Assembly (NCBI GenBank): GCA_949358305.1
Contig: OX442318.1
Span: 15,110,517 to 15,174,516 of the forward strand
DNA length: 64,000 nucleotides
Direction: 5' to 3'
From: Strigamia acuminata
Taxonomy: Eukaryota; Arthropoda; Chilopoda; Geophilomorpha; Linotaeniidae
Shown: positions 63,682-64,000 of the stretch, in pieces
How positions within the stretch are numbered: the stretch's first letter is position 1
How the letters are laid out: each line of letters begins with the position of its first letter
Program-made: the position numbers and the translations under genes
Notes under the pieces: model-generated
What the model was told of the DNA's origin: nothing
Databases searched by the model: none
The model's input: the letters and a program-made list of their open reading frames with translations, nothing else

Positions 63682-64000
63682 CTATTTGTCCATAACAAAA
63701 ATGTGTTCGCAAAGAGTGTTTAACCTTGGTTTCGCTAACCATTTGGTTAAAATATCTGCCACGTTCAGAACCCCGGCGATGTGTCTAATAGAAAACGTTC
63801 CTTTTTCAAACCAGTCACGGACGAAATGCAGTTTGACATCTATATGTTTATTAGCGCGGTTTTCTATTCTATTTTTCGTATACTGAATCGCCGGCATACT
63901 GTCGGCATATACGCACGGGGTTGCGCGTTCGACACAAAACATAATGTCTGCGTCGTACAGTCGGTGAAGCCATATAATATCCTTCACCCCATCGACCACG
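63682..64000 (-). CDS. Copia M RNase H C-terminal part
   Basis: The last 105 codons of a copia polyprotein: VDGVKDIIWLHRLYD, ADSMPAIQYTKNRIENRANK, RHIAGVLNVADILTKWLAKP, ending LCEHIFVMDK with the stop at 63682. They align with the end of C (VDGVRELIWLKRLFN; ADSTAAIQYSKNRVENKANK). The gene starts beyond the window. Confidence 0.95.
   Translation of the reverse strand, partial: VVDGVKDIIWLHRLYDADIMFCVERATPCVYADSMPAIQYTKNRIENRANKHIDVKLHFVRDWFEKGTFSIRHIAGVLNVADILTKWLAKPRLNTLCEHIFVMDK

Larger units (their letters stand above)
63295..64000 (-). mobile_element. Ty1/copia element M, 3' end
   Basis: 3' LTR, polypurine tract and the end of RNase H on the minus strand, inserted in the G gag. It is a different family from B and C, by LTR and by protein sequence. 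It continues past the window. Confidence 0.85.

Overview
This window looks like a piece of an invertebrate, probably arthropod, nuclear genome. It consists almost wholly of LTR retrotransposons inserted into one another. The animal assignment rests on the BEL/Pao elements, a superfamily known only from animals. They occur with Ty1/copia elements primed by the 3' end of initiator tRNA-Met and with Ty3/gypsy elements. I found no host gene, tRNA, rRNA or CRISPR array. The species cannot be named from the sequence.

Elements are lettered by layout. Left part (1-16294): a BEL/Pao 5' end on the minus strand (K, 1-514); a copia-derived block (A, 515-3577) with an integrase-like frame but no reverse transcriptase; a gag stump (A', 3923-4177); a copia element (L, 4178-8664) whose gag is split by a solo LTR at 7041-7516 with a perfect 5-bp duplication; an unassigned LTR-like stretch (8665-9329); and a long element with no coding frame (J, 9330-16294), recognised from a 55-bp terminal direct repeat. 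Middle part: copia B (16295-30540, minus) is opened by gypsy H (17815-27619, minus; identical 506-bp LTRs, ATAT duplication). H carries an extra gene between pol and the 3' LTR for a Ulp1-type (C48) cysteine protease, and its gag is broken by a 321-bp inverted-repeat element with a TA duplication. Right part: BEL F (30541-59735, minus) interrupts B and was itself hit three times. The first hit is an intact copia C (31547-38471; identical 481-bp LTRs, ATATG duplication, one 1582-codon gag-pol frame). The second is BEL D (39369-59452, LTRs with about three differences in 1562 bp), which holds an intact gypsy E (41767-52453; 1018-bp LTRs, GGTC duplication). The third is a tRNA-Gln-primed element G (59736 onward), cut at 63295 by another copia (M) that runs off the window.

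The right halves of A', L, J, B, F and G are absent, as expected if the window shows the left flank of a nest. Confirmed depth within the window is J > B > F > D > E, five levels; A' and L may add two more.

C, E and H look structurally recent and largely intact. C encodes a complete copia polyprotein. E encodes Gag and, in the -1 frame, Pol; the junction has two in-phase slippery heptamers and a strong hairpin six bases further on. H encodes Gag, Pol (also -1) and the Ulp1-like protease. D has an intact Gag-protease-RT frame, but its integrase is broken by E and by a CGA-to-TGA stop that the F copy lacks. The strongest candidates for something new are the protease gene of H, the doubled frameshift signal of E, the repeat-studded inverted-repeat element, and the non-coding element J.
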